Below, piece after piece: positions 14,867-27,091 of a stretch of DNA of 64,000 nucleotides; the stretch's first letter is position 1; each line of letters starts with the position of its first letter. The DNA is taken from positions 992,001 through 1,056,000 of the forward strand of contig NZ_JALGBZ010000001.1 of NCBI RefSeq assembly GCF_023757625.1. The letters are read 5' to 3'. The translations under genes were made by a program, and so were the position numbers. Source of the stretch: Halomonas sp. S3-1-1 (lineage in GTDB: Bacteria; Pseudomonadota; Gammaproteobacteria; Pseudomonadales; Halomonadaceae). The notes under the pieces are model-generated. The model was not told the origin of the DNA. It was given only the letters and a program-made list of their open reading frames with translations, and searched no databases.

Positions 14867-16639
14867 ATGTCTAACCTTCGTAGCCTGACGTTTGACGCCA
14901 TCATCATCGGTGGCGGTGGCTCTGGCCTGCGCGCTGCTCTGGAACTTGCCAAGTCCGGCAAGAAGACAGCGGTTCTCTCTAAAGTGTTCCCGACCCGTTC
15001 GCACACCGTATCGGCTCAGGGCGGCATTACCTGCGCGATCGCCTCATCCGACCCGGATGACGATTGGCGCTGGCACATGTACGACACCGTCAAGGGCGGC
15101 GACTACATCGCCGACCAAGACGCCGCTGAGTACATGTGTTCCGAAGGCCCGAAAGCGGTCTTCGAGCTCGAGCACATGGGGCTTCCGTTCTCGCGTTTCG
15201 ATAACGGCCGTATCTACCAGCGCCCCTTCGGCGGCCAGTCGAAGAACTTCGGTGAAGGCGGTCAGGCCGCGCGTACCTGCGCCGCCGCCGACCGTACCGG
15301 CCATGCGCTGCTGCACACGCTTTATCAGAACAATCTCAAGAACAACACCACGTTCTTGAACGAGTGGTACGCGGTCGATCTGGTCAAGAATGCCAGTGGC
15401 GACGTCGTGGGCTGTATCGCCATGTGCATCGAGACCGGCGAAGTGGTTCACGTCAAATCCAAGGCCACGGTGCTCGCCACCGGCGGCGCAGGTCGTATTT
15501 ACGCGTCGACCACCAATGCCCTGATCAATACCGGCGACGGTATCGGCATGGCGCTGCGCGCCGGCTTCCCCATGCAGGACATGGAGATGTGGCAGTTCCA
15601 CCCGACCGGTATCTACGGTGCCGGCACGCTGGTCACCGAAGGGTGCCGCGGCGAGGGTGGCTACCTGATCAATAAGGATGGCGAACGCTTCATGGAGCGC
15701 TATGCGCCCAACGCCAAGGACCTGGCCGGCCGCGACGTCGTTGCCCGCTCCATGGTCATGGAAATCCTCGAAGGCCGCGGCTGTGGCGACGAGGGCGACC
15801 ACGTCTTCCTGAAGCTCGACCACTTGGGTGAAGAGGTGCTGGGCAAGCGTCTGCCGGGTATCGTCGAACTCTCCAAGACCTTCGCCCACGTCGACCCGGC
15901 CAAGGATCCGATCCCGGTCGTGCCGACCTGCCATTACATGATGGGCGGTATCCCGACCAACGTTCACGGTCAGGCCATCATGCAAAACGAGTCCGGCGAA
16001 GATCAGATCATCAACGGTCTGTTTGCCTGCGGCGAAGCGGCCTGCGTATCGGTTCACGGCGCCAACCGCTTGGGCGGCAACTCGCTTCTGGATCTCGTGG
16101 TCTTCGGTCGCGCGGCGGGCATGTTCATCGAAGGCGCTCTCAACGAAGGTATCGAGTACCTAGACGCCTCCGAGTCCGACATCGAAACCGCGATGAAGCG
16201 GATTACTCGCTGGAACGAGTCCGAAGGCGGCGAAAGCATTCCCGAGCTCAAGGCCGAGCTTCAGAGCATCATGCAGAACTCTTTCGGCGTGTTCCGTAAA
16301 GAGGACAACATGCAGGAAGGCGTACAGAAGCTGTCCGAACTGCGCAAGCGCATTGCGAACGCCCACCTGCCGGACAAGTCTAATGCCTTCAACACCGCAC
16401 GCGTTGAAGCGCTCGAGCTCGATAACCTGATGGAAGTGGCTGAAGCAACGGCGATTGCTGCCCTCGAGCGTAAAGAGAGCCGTGGTGCGCACTCGCGCTA
16501 CGATTATCCTGACCGTGATGATGTCAACTGGCTGAAACACTCGCTCTACTTCCCGCTCACCAAAGAGCTGAAGCAGCGCGACGTCAACTTCAAGCCGAAA
16601 ACCGTTGATACGTTCGAGCCGAAGGTTCGTACCTACTAA
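14867..16639 (+). CDS. sdhA: Succinate dehydrogenase flavoprotein subunit
   Basis: Catalytic subunit that oxidises succinate to fumarate. It has 590 residues. The FAD-binding [14 protein letters not shown] is at the N-terminus. The His that carries covalent FAD is in [12 protein letters not shown] (about residue 46). Substrate-site segments [38 protein letters not shown] and [11 protein letters not shown] are present. It is cotranscribed with sdhCD and sdhB. Confidence 0.98.
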   Translation: MSNLRSLTFDAIIIGGGGSGLRAALELAKSGKKTAVLSKVFPTRSHTVSAQGGITCAIASSDPDDDWRWHMYDTVKGGDYIADQDAAEYMCSEGPKAVFELEHMGLPFSRFDNGRIYQRPFGGQSKNFGEGGQAARTCAAADRTGHALLHTLYQNNLKNNTTFLNEWYAVDLVKNASGDVVGCIAMCIETGEVVHVKSKATVLATGGAGRIYASTTNALINTGDGIGMALRAGFPMQDMEMWQFHPTGIYGAGTLVTEGCRGEGGYLINKDGERFMERYAPNAKDLAGRDVVARSMVMEILEGRGCGDEGDHVFLKLDHLGEEVLGKRLPGIVELSKTFAHVDPAKDPIPVVPTCHYMMGGIPTNVHGQAIMQNESGEDQIINGLFACGEAACVSVHGANRLGGNSLLDLVVFGRAAGMFIEGALNEGIEYLDASESDIETAMKRITRWNESEGGESIPELKAELQSIMQNSFGVFRKEDNMQEGVQKLSELRKRIANAHLPDKSNAFNTARVEALELDNLMEVAEATAIAALERKESRGAHSRYDYPDRDDVNWLKHSLYFPLTKELKQRDVNFKPKTVDTFEPKVRTY

Positions 16640-16680
16640 TCTTCGTACTGAGTCAGTCTGTGTACTGAGAGGGAGTCACA

Positions 16681-17391
16681 ATGTCCAATCTTCAGGTATC
16701 GATATACCGTTACAACCCGGAAACCGACTCCGCGCCCTACATGCAGGAGTTCCAGGTCGACACCAAGGGTCGCGACGTGATGGTGCTGGACGTTCTGCAC
16801 ATGATGAAAGAGCAGGACAGCGGCCTGGCGTTTCGTCGCAGCTGCCGCGAAGGCGTGTGCGGCTCGGACGGCATGAACATGAACGGCAAGAACGGACTGG
16901 CGTGCATCACGCCGCTGTCCGACGTGGTCAAAAACGGCAAGCTGACCCTGCGTCCGCTGCCGGGTCTGCCGGTCATCCGCGACATGGTCGTGGATATGGG
17001 TATCTTCTATAAGCAGTACGAGCGTATCCAGCCGTACCTGCAAAACGATACCCCGGCGCCGGCCATCGAGCGTCTGCAGTCGCCGGAAGATCGCGACAAG
17101 CTCGACGGTCTGTACGAGTGCATTCTGTGCGCGTGTTGCTCGACCTCGTGCCCGTCGTTTTGGTGGAATCCGGACAAGTTCGTTGGTCCGGCGGGGCTCT
17201 TGCAGTCCTACCGCTTCCTGGCGGACACCCGCGACAACGCGACTCGCGAGCGTCTGACCGATCTTGAAGATCCGTTCTCCGTGTTCCGCTGCCGCGGCAT
17301 CATGAACTGCGTGGCGGTGTGCCCCAAAGGGCTCAACCCGACCCGCGCGATCGGCAAGATTCGCGAAATGCTGCTGGCGGATGCCACGTAA
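16681..17391 (+). CDS. sdhB: Succinate dehydrogenase iron-sulfur subunit
   Basis: Passes electrons from SdhA to the quinone site. The 236 residues are the normal length. Ligands for three clusters can be read: CREGVCGSDGMNMNG...LAC for [2Fe-2S], CILCACCSTSCPS for [4Fe-4S], and CRGIMNC with CPKGLNP for [3Fe-4S]. GAGGGAG precedes the ATG. A hairpin terminator lies ~140 bp downstream. Confidence 0.98.
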   Translation: MSNLQVSIYRYNPETDSAPYMQEFQVDTKGRDVMVLDVLHMMKEQDSGLAFRRSCREGVCGSDGMNMNGKNGLACITPLSDVVKNGKLTLRPLPGLPVIRDMVVDMGIFYKQYERIQPYLQNDTPAPAIERLQSPEDRDKLDGLYECILCACCSTSCPSFWWNPDKFVGPAGLLQSYRFLADTRDNATRERLTDLEDPFSVFRCRGIMNCVAVCPKGLNPTRAIGKIREMLLADAT

Positions 17392-17720
17392 CTCGTTAAT
17401 CTTTTGAAAAAAGACAAGTGAAGTGCAGGTTGTCGTACAAAGTTACTTAAATCCCGGCGCTTCGCTTGTTATCATAGAGTACGACATGTGGTGCGACGCT
17501 GCGTCGCAGTATCAAACAGCCACGTTTAAAAGCCGGTGCCCTTGTACCGGCTTTTGAGCATGAACTGCCAGCGAATTGCTGGATATTGAGCCACGTGAAG
17601 GTTTCCGGCCTCAGGTCGGTGCCGCCGGTCATTGATTCGCCCCGCCGGCAGGGCACAAGCGATGTCGCCGCATGGTGCAGCGATACCGATACCACCCCAT
17701 CAGTGTAGGGTGACCGAGAG
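17392..17720. other. sdhB-sucA intergenic region
   Basis: 329 bp. It contains a perfect 7-bp inverted repeat TGCGACG-CTG-CGTCGCA (17492-17508), the terminator at 17528-17555, and 165 bp of GC-rich leader before sucA. A separate sucA promoter is expected, but I cannot place one with confidence. Confidence 0.55.
17528..17555 (+). terminator. Terminator after the sdh operon
   Basis: AAAAGCCGGT (17528-17537), 8-nt loop, ACCGGCTTTT (17546-17555). It separates sdhCDAB from sucAB at least partly, so the suc genes probably have their own promoter. Confidence 0.8.
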
Positions 17721-20555
17721 ATGCAACAAGGCATAATGGAGTTGATGTGGCGTTCCTCTCACGTTAGTGGCGGCAATGTTCACTACGTGGAAGCGCTTTA
17801 CGAGCAGTACCTCGACGATCCCGATTCTGTCCCTGACGAGTGGCGCCGCTATTTCAAAGAGCTGCGCGAGTCCGACGACAGTGCCTCCCAGGATGTTCCG
17901 CTTAGCCCCATTCGTGATCAGTTCTACCAGCTTGGCCGCGAAAGCCGGCCCGGCCAGGGCGCGGCCCAGGTCGACAGCGGTGAGAACAAAAAGCAGGTCA
18001 AAGTCCTGCAGTTGATCAACGCGTATCGCTTCCGCGGTCATCAAAAGGCGAATATCGACCCGCTTGGCCTGCGAAATCCTACCCCCATTCCGGATCTTGA
18101 TCTGTCCTTTCATCAGCTTTCCAAAGCGGATCTCGATACCGAATTTCAGACCGGCTCCTTCTTTTTGGGCATCGACAAGGCCCCGCTGCGTGACATCGTC
18201 GACGCGCTCGAGCAGACCTACTGTCGCTCGATCGGCTGCGAGATCATGCACATCGTCGATACCGAAGAGAAGCGCTGGCTCCAGCGCCGTTTCGAATCGG
18301 TCAGAAGTGCGCCCACGTTCAGCGAAGACGTGCGCAAGCACGTGCTCGAGCGCCTGACCGCTGCGGAAGGCCTCGAAAACTACCTGGCTTCCAAGTACCC
18401 GGGCACCAAGCGCTTCGGTTTGGAAGGCGGCGAAACCTTCGTGCCGATGATGGACGAGCTGATTCAGCGCGCCGGCGGCTACGGCACCAAGGAAGTCGTG
18501 ATCGGCATGGCCCACCGTGGCCGCTTGAACCTGCTGGTCAACATTCTGGGCAAGAACCCGGCGGATCTGATCGACGAGTTCGACGGCAAGAAGGTCATCG
18601 AGCGCGGCTCCGGCGACGTCAAGTACCACCAGGGCTTTAGCTCGAACGTCATGTCACCCGGCGGCGAAGTGCATCTGGCGATGTCTTTCAACCCGTCGCA
18701 CCTCGAGATCGTGGCGCCGGTGGTCGAAGGCTCAGTGCGCGCCCGTCAGGATCGTCGTCAGGACGCCGACGGCAGCAAGGTGCTGCCGATCAACGTACAC
18801 GGCGACGCGGCCTTTGCAGGCCAGGGCGTGGTCATGGAGACATTCCAGATGTCCCAGACCCGTGCCTACAAGACCGGTGGTACGGTGCATATCGTCATCA
18901 ACAACCAGGTCGGTTTCACCACCTCGAACCCGCTGGACGCCCGCTCGACGGAGTACTGCACCGACATCGCCAAGATGGTTCAGGCGCCGATCTTCCACGT
19001 CAACGGCGACGATCCGGACGCGGTGATCCACGCAGCCCAGGTGGCGCTCGATTACCGTCAGCAGTTCAAAAAGGACGTGGTGATCGATCTGGTTTGCTAC
19101 CGCCGTCGTGGTCATAACGAAGCGGACGAGCCCTCCGGCACCCAGCCGATGATGTACGCCAAGATCAAGGACCACGCCTCTTCGCGTTCGCTCTACGCCA
19201 AGCGGCTGGTCGAGCAGGGCGTGCTTTCGGAAGAGGACGCCAAGGCAATGATCGAGACATACCGCGACGATCTGGTCGCTGGTAATCACGTTGCCAACGC
19301 TTTGGTTCAGGAGCCGAACAAGTCGCTGTTCGTCGATTGGGCGCCGTACCTGGGCCATGAGTGGTCCGGTGATGCCGACACCACCGTCGACATGAAGCGC
19401 CTGCAGCAGCTGGCCGCGAAAATGTGCGAAATCCCGGATGGGGTCGACGTACAGCGCCAGGTCGCCAAGATCTACGAAGACCGGCGCAAGATGCAGGCCG
19501 GCGGCATGGGCGTGAACTGGGGCTTCGCCGAGACGCTTGCCTATGCCACGCTGCTGGATCAGCACCACCCGATCCGCATCACCGGTCAGGACGTGGGCCG
19601 CGGTACCTTCTCGCACCGCCACGCCGTGATTCACAACCAGAAAGACGGCACCACCTACGTTCCGCTGCAGAACATCGCCGACGGTCAGCCGCGCTTCACC
19701 ATTCACGACTCCATCCTCTCGGAAGAGGCGGTGCTGGCGTTCGAATACGGCTACTCGACCACCGCGCCCAACGATCTGGTGATCTGGGAAGCGCAGTTCG
19801 GTGACTTCTTCAACGGCGCCCAGGTGGTGGTGGATCAGTTCATCTCCTCCGGCGAGACCAAGTGGGGACGGCTTTGTGGTCTGACCATGCTGCTTCCGCA
19901 CGGCTACGAAGGTCAGGGCCCCGAGCACTCCTCGGCACGCCTGGAGCGCTTTTTGCAAATGTGCGCCGAGCACAACATGCAGGTGTGCGTGCCGACCACG
20001 CCGGCGCAGATTTTCCATCTGCTGCGCCGTCAGGTCATCCGCCCGCTTCGTAAACCGCTGATCGTCATGACGCCGAAGTCGCTTCTGCGCCACAAGGATG
20101 CGACCTCTAGTCTCGAAGATCTGGCTCAGGGCAAATTCCATATGGTGCTGCCCGACCAGGCCGAGCGCCCGGCGGAAGAAGTGACGCGGGTCATCATGTG
20201 TGCCGGCAAGGTCTACTACGATCTCGCCAACTGGCGCGCCGAGTACGAGCGTAACGACACGGCGATCATTCGCCTCGAGCAGCTTTACCCCTTCCCGAAG
20301 GAAGAGCTTCTCGAAGTGCTGGAGACGTACCCGAACCTCGAGGATGTCGTCTGGTGTCAGGAAGAGCCGATGAACCAGGGCGCCTGGTACCCGAGCCAGC
20401 ATCACATGCGCACCGTCGCCGACATGCTCAAAAACGGCCTCGGCCGCGAGTTGAAATTTGCTGGACGTCCGGCCTCTGCGGCACCCGCGGCAGGTTACAT
20501 GTCCGTTCACACTGAACAGCAGCGCCAGCTGGTGGAAGACGCTTTTAACCTATAA
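17721..20555 (+). CDS. sucA: 2-oxoglutarate dehydrogenase E1 component
   Basis: Thiamine-diphosphate enzyme that decarboxylates 2-oxoglutarate and transfers the succinyl group to the lipoyl arm of SucB. It has 944 residues. The N-terminal E2/E3-binding segment (LMWRSSHVSGGNVHYVEALY) is present, as are TPP-site segments IGMAHRGRLNLLVN, HGDAAFAGQGVV and INNQVGFTTSNP, and the C-terminal transketolase-like part (GQDVGRGTFSHRHAV, LPHGYEGQGPEHSSARLER). ATG 17721 follows GAGAG. It is followed by sucB after 39 bp. Confidence 0.98.
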   Translation: MQQGIMELMWRSSHVSGGNVHYVEALYEQYLDDPDSVPDEWRRYFKELRESDDSASQDVPLSPIRDQFYQLGRESRPGQGAAQVDSGENKKQVKVLQLINAYRFRGHQKANIDPLGLRNPTPIPDLDLSFHQLSKADLDTEFQTGSFFLGIDKAPLRDIVDALEQTYCRSIGCEIMHIVDTEEKRWLQRRFESVRSAPTFSEDVRKHVLERLTAAEGLENYLASKYPGTKRFGLEGGETFVPMMDELIQRAGGYGTKEVVIGMAHRGRLNLLVNILGKNPADLIDEFDGKKVIERGSGDVKYHQGFSSNVMSPGGEVHLAMSFNPSHLEIVAPVVEGSVRARQDRRQDADGSKVLPINVHGDAAFAGQGVVMETFQMSQTRAYKTGGTVHIVINNQVGFTTSNPLDARSTEYCTDIAKMVQAPIFHVNGDDPDAVIHAAQVALDYRQQFKKDVVIDLVCYRRRGHNEADEPSGTQPMMYAKIKDHASSRSLYAKRLVEQGVLSEEDAKAMIETYRDDLVAGNHVANALVQEPNKSLFVDWAPYLGHEWSGDADTTVDMKRLQQLAAKMCEIPDGVDVQRQVAKIYEDRRKMQAGGMGVNWGFAETLAYATLLDQHHPIRITGQDVGRGTFSHRHAVIHNQKDGTTYVPLQNIADGQPRFTIHDSILSEEAVLAFEYGYSTTAPNDLVIWEAQFGDFFNGAQVVVDQFISSGETKWGRLCGLTMLLPHGYEGQGPEHSSARLERFLQMCAEHNMQVCVPTTPAQIFHLLRRQVIRPLRKPLIVMTPKSLLRHKDATSSLEDLAQGKFHMVLPDQAERPAEEVTRVIMCAGKVYYDLANWRAEYERNDTAIIRLEQLYPFPKEELLEVLETYPNLEDVVWCQEEPMNQGAWYPSQHHMRTVADMLKNGLGRELKFAGRPASAAPAAGYMSVHTEQQRQLVEDAFNL

Positions 20556-20594
20556 GCGGCCACCGGGTTTAGAGAACCTATTAAGGGAAATGAC

Positions 20595-22184
20595 ATGGCA
20601 ACTGATATCAAAGCGCCAACCTTTCCGGAATCCGTTGCCGAGGGCACGGTCGCCGCTTGGCACAAGAAGCCGGGTGACAGCGTCGAGCGCGACGAGCTGA
20701 TCGTCGAGATCGAAACCGACAAGGTCGTGCTCGAAGTCGTGGCCCCGGAAGCAGGCACGTTGACCGACGTGATGGCCGAAGAGGGTGACACCGTCGAGTC
20801 CGAGCAGGTGCTGGGCAAGATCGGCGAAGCAAGCGGCGGCGGCGAAGAGAAAGCCGAGAAGTCCGAGAAAGACGACGGCGGCGAGAAGCAAGAGAAAGAC
20901 ACCGGCGACGAGAAACAGGATGCCAAGCAGGAGAAATCCGGCGGCGGCAAGCAGCACGACGTCAAAGCGCCGAGCTTCCCGGAGTCGGTCCAGGAAGGCA
21001 CCGTCGCCACTTGGCACAAGAAAGTCGGCGAAGCCGTGAAGCGCGACGAAGTGCTGGCGGACATCGAAACCGACAAGGTCGTGCTAGAAGTCGTCGCCCC
21101 TGCGGACGGCGCGCTTGCCGAGATCAAGGCCGAAGAGGGCAGCCAGGTCGAGTCCGAAGCGGTACTGGCCATCTTCTCTGAAGGCGGCGGTAGCGAAGGC
21201 GGCGACAGTGGCAGCAAGGCTGACGATAGCGCCAGCAAAGCCTCTGACAGCGAAAGCGATGAAGGCGCCGACGAGAAAGTGGGCGACAAGATCGTGGCCC
21301 CGGCGGCGCGCAAGATGATCGCCGAAAACGATCTCGACGTGTCGAAAATCGAAGGCACTGGCAAGGGCGGCCGCATCCTGAAGGAAGACGTCCAGAAAGC
21401 CGTGAAAGACGGCAGTGCCAAGAAGTCTTCCAAGTCCTCTGCACCGGCCAAGAAAGCCGCTGCACCGGCCGCCGCAGAAGGCGAGCGCGCCGAGAAGCGC
21501 GTGCCGATGACGCGTCTGCGCAAGACCATCGCCAAGCGCCTGGTCGAAGCACAGCAGACCGCCGCCATGCTGACCACCTACAACGAGGTGGACATGGGCG
21601 CGGTGATGAACCTGCGCGCGCAGTACAAGGACACCTTCCAGAAGGCGCACGACGTCAAGCTCGGCTTCATGGGCTTCTTCGTCAAGGCGGCGTCTGAAGC
21701 GCTCAAACGCTTCCCGGACGTCAACGCCTCTATCGATGGTGACGAAATCGTCTACCACGGCTACCAGGACATCGGCGTGGCCGTGTCCACCGACCGCGGT
21801 CTGGTCGTGCCGGTCCTGCGCGACACCGACGCCATGAAGATCGCCGATGTTGAAAAAGGCATCGTCGACTTCGGCAAGCGCGCCCGCGACGGCAAGCTCG
21901 GCATCGACGAAATGCAGGGCGGTACCTTCACCATCACCAACGGCGGTATCTTCGGCTCGCTGCTTTCCACGCCGATCATCAACCCGCCGCAAACGGCCAT
22001 TCTGGGTATGCACAAGATCCAGGAGCGCCCGATGGCGGTCAACGGCAAGGTCGAAGTGCGCCCGATGATGTACCTGGCGCTCTCTTATGATCACCGCATG
22101 ATCGACGGTAAGGACGCGGTTCAGTTCCTCGTCACCATCAAGGAACTGCTCGAAGACCCGGCGCGTCTGCTGCTCGACGTATAA
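20595..22184 (+). CDS. sucB: 2-oxoglutarate dehydrogenase E2 component with two lipoyl domains
   Basis: Dihydrolipoyl succinyltransferase, core of the 2-oxoglutarate dehydrogenase complex. At 529 residues it is about 125 longer than E. coli SucB because the lipoyl domain is duplicated. Domain 1 (residues 1-77) has the lipoyl Lys43 in [14 protein letters not shown], and domain 2 (119-195) has Lys160 in [14 protein letters not shown]. They are joined by a Lys/Glu/Gly-rich flexible linker. An E3-binding domain ([20 protein letters not shown], about 233-268), an Ala/Lys linker and the acyltransferase core follow, with active-site [13 protein letters not shown] near the end. The two lipoyl segments align at a constant 117-codon offset, so this is an internal duplication. 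Confidence 0.97.
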   Translation: MATDIKAPTFPESVAEGTVAAWHKKPGDSVERDELIVEIETDKVVLEVVAPEAGTLTDVMAEEGDTVESEQVLGKIGEASGGGEEKAEKSEKDDGGEKQEKDTGDEKQDAKQEKSGGGKQHDVKAPSFPESVQEGTVATWHKKVGEAVKRDEVLADIETDKVVLEVVAPADGALAEIKAEEGSQVESEAVLAIFSEGGGSEGGDSGSKADDSASKASDSESDEGADEKVGDKIVAPAARKMIAENDLDVSKIEGTGKGGRILKEDVQKAVKDGSAKKSSKSSAPAKKAAAPAAAEGERAEKRVPMTRLRKTIAKRLVEAQQTAAMLTTYNEVDMGAVMNLRAQYKDTFQKAHDVKLGFMGFFVKAASEALKRFPDVNASIDGDEIVYHGYQDIGVAVSTDRGLVVPVLRDTDAMKIADVEKGIVDFGKRARDGKLGIDEMQGGTFTITNGGIFGSLLSTPIINPPQTAILGMHKIQERPMAVNGKVEVRPMMYLALSYDHRMIDGKDAVQFLVTIKELLEDPARLLLDV

Positions 22185-22292
22185 GGTCTTGCGCCGCCGG
22201 GTTGAAACTCGGCGGCGAACCCCGACGTTTCGTTCAGGTGTTTCAAGTTATCGCCCCAGGCCCCGGATTCGTGTTTCGATTGGCACGATTGA

Positions 22293-23771
<1,479 letters not shown>

Positions 23772-23796
23772 GTCCGTGACGGCGCTCACTAACAAA

Positions 23797-23844
23797 ACTG
23801 TGTAACAACCGGGCTGTGTAATAACCAGACGGTGTAATAACCAG
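23797..23844. repeat. Three 16-bp tandem repeats between lpd and sucC
   Basis: ACTGTGTAACAACCGG, GCTGTGTAATAACCAG and ACGGTGTAATAACCAG lie head to tail, 25 bp after the lpd stop and directly before a hairpin. Confidence 0.8.
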
Positions 23845-23864
23845 GCGCCACTGTAAGGTGGCGC
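23845..23864 (+). terminator. Hairpin between lpd and sucC
   Basis: GCGCCAC (23845-23851), 6-nt loop, GTGGCGC (23858-23864). No T-run follows, so it may be an mRNA processing or stability element rather than a terminator. Confidence 0.45.
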
Positions 23865-23958
23865 AACGCCTCGACCGGTTTTCGGAGCGAGGCACGGGGA
23901 TGGCCGGTGCCCGGCATCGGCCATCGTTCGAGTCACATGCAACCAATGGCATGAATCG

Positions 23959-25125
23959 ATGAACCTTCACGAGTATCAGGGCAAACAGCTGTTTGCCGAT
24001 TATGGCTTGCCGGTATCCAAGGGCTTTGCCGTGGACACGCCGGAAGAAGCGGTAGAAGCGTGCAAAAAAATCGGCGGTGAAATGTGGGTCGTCAAGGCTC
24101 AGGTTCACGCAGGCGGCCGCGGTAAAGCGGGCGGCGTCAAGCTGATCAAGGACCCGGCAGAAGCCAAGGCGTTCGCCGAGCAGTGGCTGGGCAAGAATCT
24201 CGTCACCTACCAGACCGACGAAAAAGGTCAGCCGGTTGCCAAGATTCTGGTCGAGAACTGCACCGACATCGCCGACGAGCTCTATCTGGGCGCGGTCGTC
24301 GATCGCACCAGCCGTCGTGTCGTCTTCATGGCCTCCACCGAAGGCGGTGTCGACATTGAAACCGTCGCCGAAGAGACGCCGGAAAAGATTCTGAAAGCCG
24401 AGATCGATCCGCTGGTCGGCGCGCAGCCCTACCAGGCGCGCGAGCTCGCTTTCAAACTGGGCCTGAAAGGCGACCAGATCAAGCAGTTCACCAAGATCTT
24501 CCTGGGTCTTTCCAAGCTGTTCCACGACAAGGATCTGGCGCTTCTGGAAATCAACCCGCTGGTCATTACCGATGAAGGTAACCTGCACTGCCTCGACGCC
24601 AAACTCGGCCTCGACAGCAATGCGCTGTACCGTCATCCGGACCTGCAGGAAATGCGTGACCCGAGCCAGGAAGACCAGCGCGAAGCGGATGCGGCCAAGT
24701 GGGAGCTCAACTACGTAGCGCTCGACGGCAACATCGGCTGCATGGTCAACGGCGCGGGCCTAGCGATGGGCACCATGGACATCGTCAACCTGTCTGGCGG
24801 TAAGCCGGCCAACTTCCTTGACGTTGGCGGCGGCGCGACCAAAGAGCGCGTAGCTGAAGCGTTCAAGATCATTCTGTCTGACGATAACGTCAAGGCCGTA
24901 CTGGTCAACATCTTCGGCGGCATCGTGCGCTGCGACATGATCGCGGAAGGCATCATCGGTGCGGTCGAGCAGGTCGGTGTCAACGTACCGGTCGTCGTGC
25001 GTCTGGAAGGTAACAACGCCGAGCTGGGTGCCGAGAAGCTGGCCTCCAGCGGTTTGAACATCATCGCTGCCACCAGCCTGAGCGACGCCGCTCAGCAGGT
25101 CGTCAAAGCAGCGGAGGGCAAGTAA
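23959..25125 (+). CDS. sucC: Succinyl-CoA synthetase beta subunit (ADP-forming)
   Basis: ATP-grasp subunit of succinyl-CoA synthetase, which makes ATP (or GTP) from succinyl-CoA. The 388 residues are the usual length. It begins [19 protein letters not shown], with the nucleotide-binding [25 protein letters not shown] and the CoA-side segment [13 protein letters not shown]. Its stop TAA 25123-25125 overlaps the sucD start by one base, so the subunits are translationally coupled. Confidence 0.98.
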   Translation: MNLHEYQGKQLFADYGLPVSKGFAVDTPEEAVEACKKIGGEMWVVKAQVHAGGRGKAGGVKLIKDPAEAKAFAEQWLGKNLVTYQTDEKGQPVAKILVENCTDIADELYLGAVVDRTSRRVVFMASTEGGVDIETVAEETPEKILKAEIDPLVGAQPYQARELAFKLGLKGDQIKQFTKIFLGLSKLFHDKDLALLEINPLVITDEGNLHCLDAKLGLDSNALYRHPDLQEMRDPSQEDQREADAAKWELNYVALDGNIGCMVNGAGLAMGTMDIVNLSGGKPANFLDVGGGATKERVAEAFKIILSDDNVKAVLVNIFGGIVRCDMIAEGIIGAVEQVGVNVPVVVRLEGNNAELGAEKLASSGLNIIAATSLSDAAQQVVKAAEGK

Positions 25126-25997
25126 TGAGTATCCTGATCGACAAGAACACCAAGGTCATCTGCCAGGGGTTCACCGGTGGCCAGGGCACGTTCCACTCCG
25201 AGCAGGCGATTGCCTACGGCACGCAAATGGTCGGCGGTGTAACGCCGGGTAAAGGCGGCCAAACGCATCTGGGCCTTCCGGTCTTCAACACCGTTGCCGA
25301 AGCGGTCGAGGAAACCGGCGCCGAAGCCAGCGTCATCTACGTACCCGCGGCGTTCTGCAAGGACTCCATCCTTGAAGCCGCCAATGCCGGTATCAAGCTG
25401 ATCGTCTGCATCACCGAAGGTATCGCAACGCTTGATATGCTCGACGCGAAAGTAAAATGCGACGAGCTCGGCGTTTGCCTGATCGGCCCGAACTGCCCCG
25501 GTGTCATCACCCCCGGTGAGACCAAGATCGGCATCATGCCCGGTCACATCCACCAGCCGGGCCGCGTGGGCATCGTCTCTCGCTCGGGCACGCTGACCTA
25601 TGAAGCGGTCAAGCAGACCACCGATCACGGCTTCGGCCAGTCCACTTGTGTGGGCATCGGTGGCGACCCGATTCCGGGCTCCAACTTCATCGACATCCTC
25701 GAGATGTTCGAGAAGGACCCGAAAACCGAAGCCATCGTCATGATCGGCGAGATCGGCGGCACCGCGGAAGAAGAAGCGGCGGCCTACATCAAGGACAACG
25801 TCTCCAAGCCGGTCGTTGCCTACATCGCGGGCGTGACTGCGCCTCCCGGTAAGCGCATGGGCCACGCCGGTGCGATCATCTCCGGCGGTAAAGGCACTGC
25901 GGACGACAAATTCGGCGCTCTCGAAGCGGCGGGTGTCAAAACCGTTCGCTCGCTGGCCGAAATCGGCGACGCGCTGAAGGAAGCGACCGGCTGGTAA
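25125..25997 (+). CDS. sucD: Succinyl-CoA synthetase alpha subunit
   Basis: Binds CoA and carries the phosphohistidine intermediate. It has 290 residues. The CoA-binding start is [17 protein letters not shown], followed by [12 protein letters not shown] and the active-site His in [14 protein letters not shown]. The start overlaps the sucC stop. A UUCG-loop terminator follows 28 bp after its stop. Confidence 0.98.
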   Translation: MSILIDKNTKVICQGFTGGQGTFHSEQAIAYGTQMVGGVTPGKGGQTHLGLPVFNTVAEAVEETGAEASVIYVPAAFCKDSILEAANAGIKLIVCITEGIATLDMLDAKVKCDELGVCLIGPNCPGVITPGETKIGIMPGHIHQPGRVGIVSRSGTLTYEAVKQTTDHGFGQSTCVGIGGDPIPGSNFIDILEMFEKDPKTEAIVMIGEIGGTAEEEAAAYIKDNVSKPVVAYIAGVTAPPGKRMGHAGAIISGGKGTADDKFGALEAAGVKTVRSLAEIGDALKEATGW

Positions 25998-26025
25998 ATG
26001 TTGCCGCTCGGTTCACGCGTACGTC

Positions 26026-26052
26026 AAAAGGGCACCTTCGGGTGCCCTTTTT
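26026..26052. terminator. Terminator of the suc operon, UUCG tetraloop
   Basis: AAAAGGGCACC (26026-26036), TTCG, GGTGCCCTTTT (26041-26051). The symmetric A/T flanks make it bidirectional, so it can also end the convergent gene at 26087. Confidence 0.93.
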
Positions 26053-26086
26053 AGTGTCTGGCCGTTGGCTCTTTATCGAGCGTCGT

Positions 26087-27091
26087 TTAAGCCCGTTTGA
26101 GCCAGCGCGCGCCCAGCAGCAAAAATACCGGCGCCCCCACGGCAAGATACAGATGATAGCTCACAAGCCGCCACACCAGCACCGCCGCCGCCACCTGCTC
26201 ATGAGCCATCAAGGGCAGCAGCAGGGTGCCCACACCCAGCTCCGCCGCACCCGCACCACCGGGCAAAAAGCTGAGCTGACTGGCCGCCATTGCCAGCATT
26301 TGAACCATGAACGTCCAGAGCCAGTCCGCCTGCCCGCCCACACCGATCACCGCGATGAACAGAAGGCTATAGCGCAGCACCCAGTGAAGCGCGGTCAGCA
26401 GCAAAATGGCGGCAAGAGTGGGTTTGGGCAGGCGCAGCGTCATCGCCAGCGCCCGCCGGCCGCGCAGCAGCCGCCTCGCCAGCCAGCGCCGCCGGACAGC
26501 GTGCGGTCTCGATTTAGGGCGCAGGCGCAAAAGCCCCGGCAGATAGATAATCACGAGCGCGAAGACCGTGATCAAAACTCCCAGACCCAGCAGGGCGGCC
26601 TCGATCAGCCCCTGATGGGGCCAGCGCGTCTCACCGGTGAGCGAGGCTGCGACCGCCACGCCCAGCATGCTCAGAAAAAAGAGCGAGTCGCAGCCCTGGT
26701 CGATCAAAAACACCGCGGTGCCTTTGGCCGGCGGCACGCCGCGCCTGGAAAGCAGTGCCAGCAGCGTGACCGGGCCGCCGCTTCCGCCTGGCGTGGCGCA
26801 AAGCGCGAACTTGGCCGCAAGCTCGATACCGAGCGCGCTGCGCTGATTCAGCGTGGCAATACCCAGCATCAGGCGTAGCCGAAGGGCGTTGATGTTCCAG
26901 CACAACGCGGCAATGACGACCATGAGGCTCAGCAGGCCCGTTGGAAAAGCCCTCGCGTATACAAGCGCTTCGCGCCCGCCGGCCAGCAGGACCAAAACCA
27001 GGGGCGCGACGATGGCCGCCAGCAGCAAAACCACCGGCAGCACACGCAGGCGCCGGGCGGGCTTAGCGGCCGAGAGCGCGGGAAGGAGCAT
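26087..27091 (-). CDS. Flippase-like integral membrane protein (YbhN / UPF0104, LPG-synthase TM family)
   Basis: A 334-residue polytopic inner-membrane protein with about eight helices. The pattern FALCATPGGSGGPVTLLALL early and QLSFLPGGAGAAELGVGTLL late is characteristic of the lysylphosphatidylglycerol-synthase transmembrane family (AglD/YbhN), proteins often paired with glycosyltransferases. It lacks the C-terminal aminoacyl-transfer domain of MprF. It starts 29 bp inside the end of the upstream glycosyltransferase gene, so the two are coupled. A role in flipping or trafficking the glycosylated lipid is an inference. Confidence 0.85.
   Translation of the reverse strand: MLLPALSAAKPARRLRVLPVVLLLAAIVAPLVLVLLAGGREALVYARAFPTGLLSLMVVIAALCWNINALRLRLMLGIATLNQRSALGIELAAKFALCATPGGSGGPVTLLALLSRRGVPPAKGTAVFLIDQGCDSLFFLSMLGVAVAASLTGETRWPHQGLIEAALLGLGVLITVFALVIIYLPGLLRLRPKSRPHAVRRRWLARRLLRGRRALAMTLRLPKPTLAAILLLTALHWVLRYSLLFIAVIGVGGQADWLWTFMVQMLAMAASQLSFLPGGAGAAELGVGTLLLPLMAHEQVAAAVLVWRLVSYHLYLAVGAPVFLLLGARWLKRA

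Noticed and set aside
18732-20510. 592-codon open frame antisense to sucA
   Set aside because: Composition-driven shadow of sucA with no protein-like motifs.
23797-23844. CRISPR-like array
   Set aside because: Three directly abutting 16-mers without spacers are a simple tandem repeat. No CRISPR array or cas gene is present anywhere in the window.
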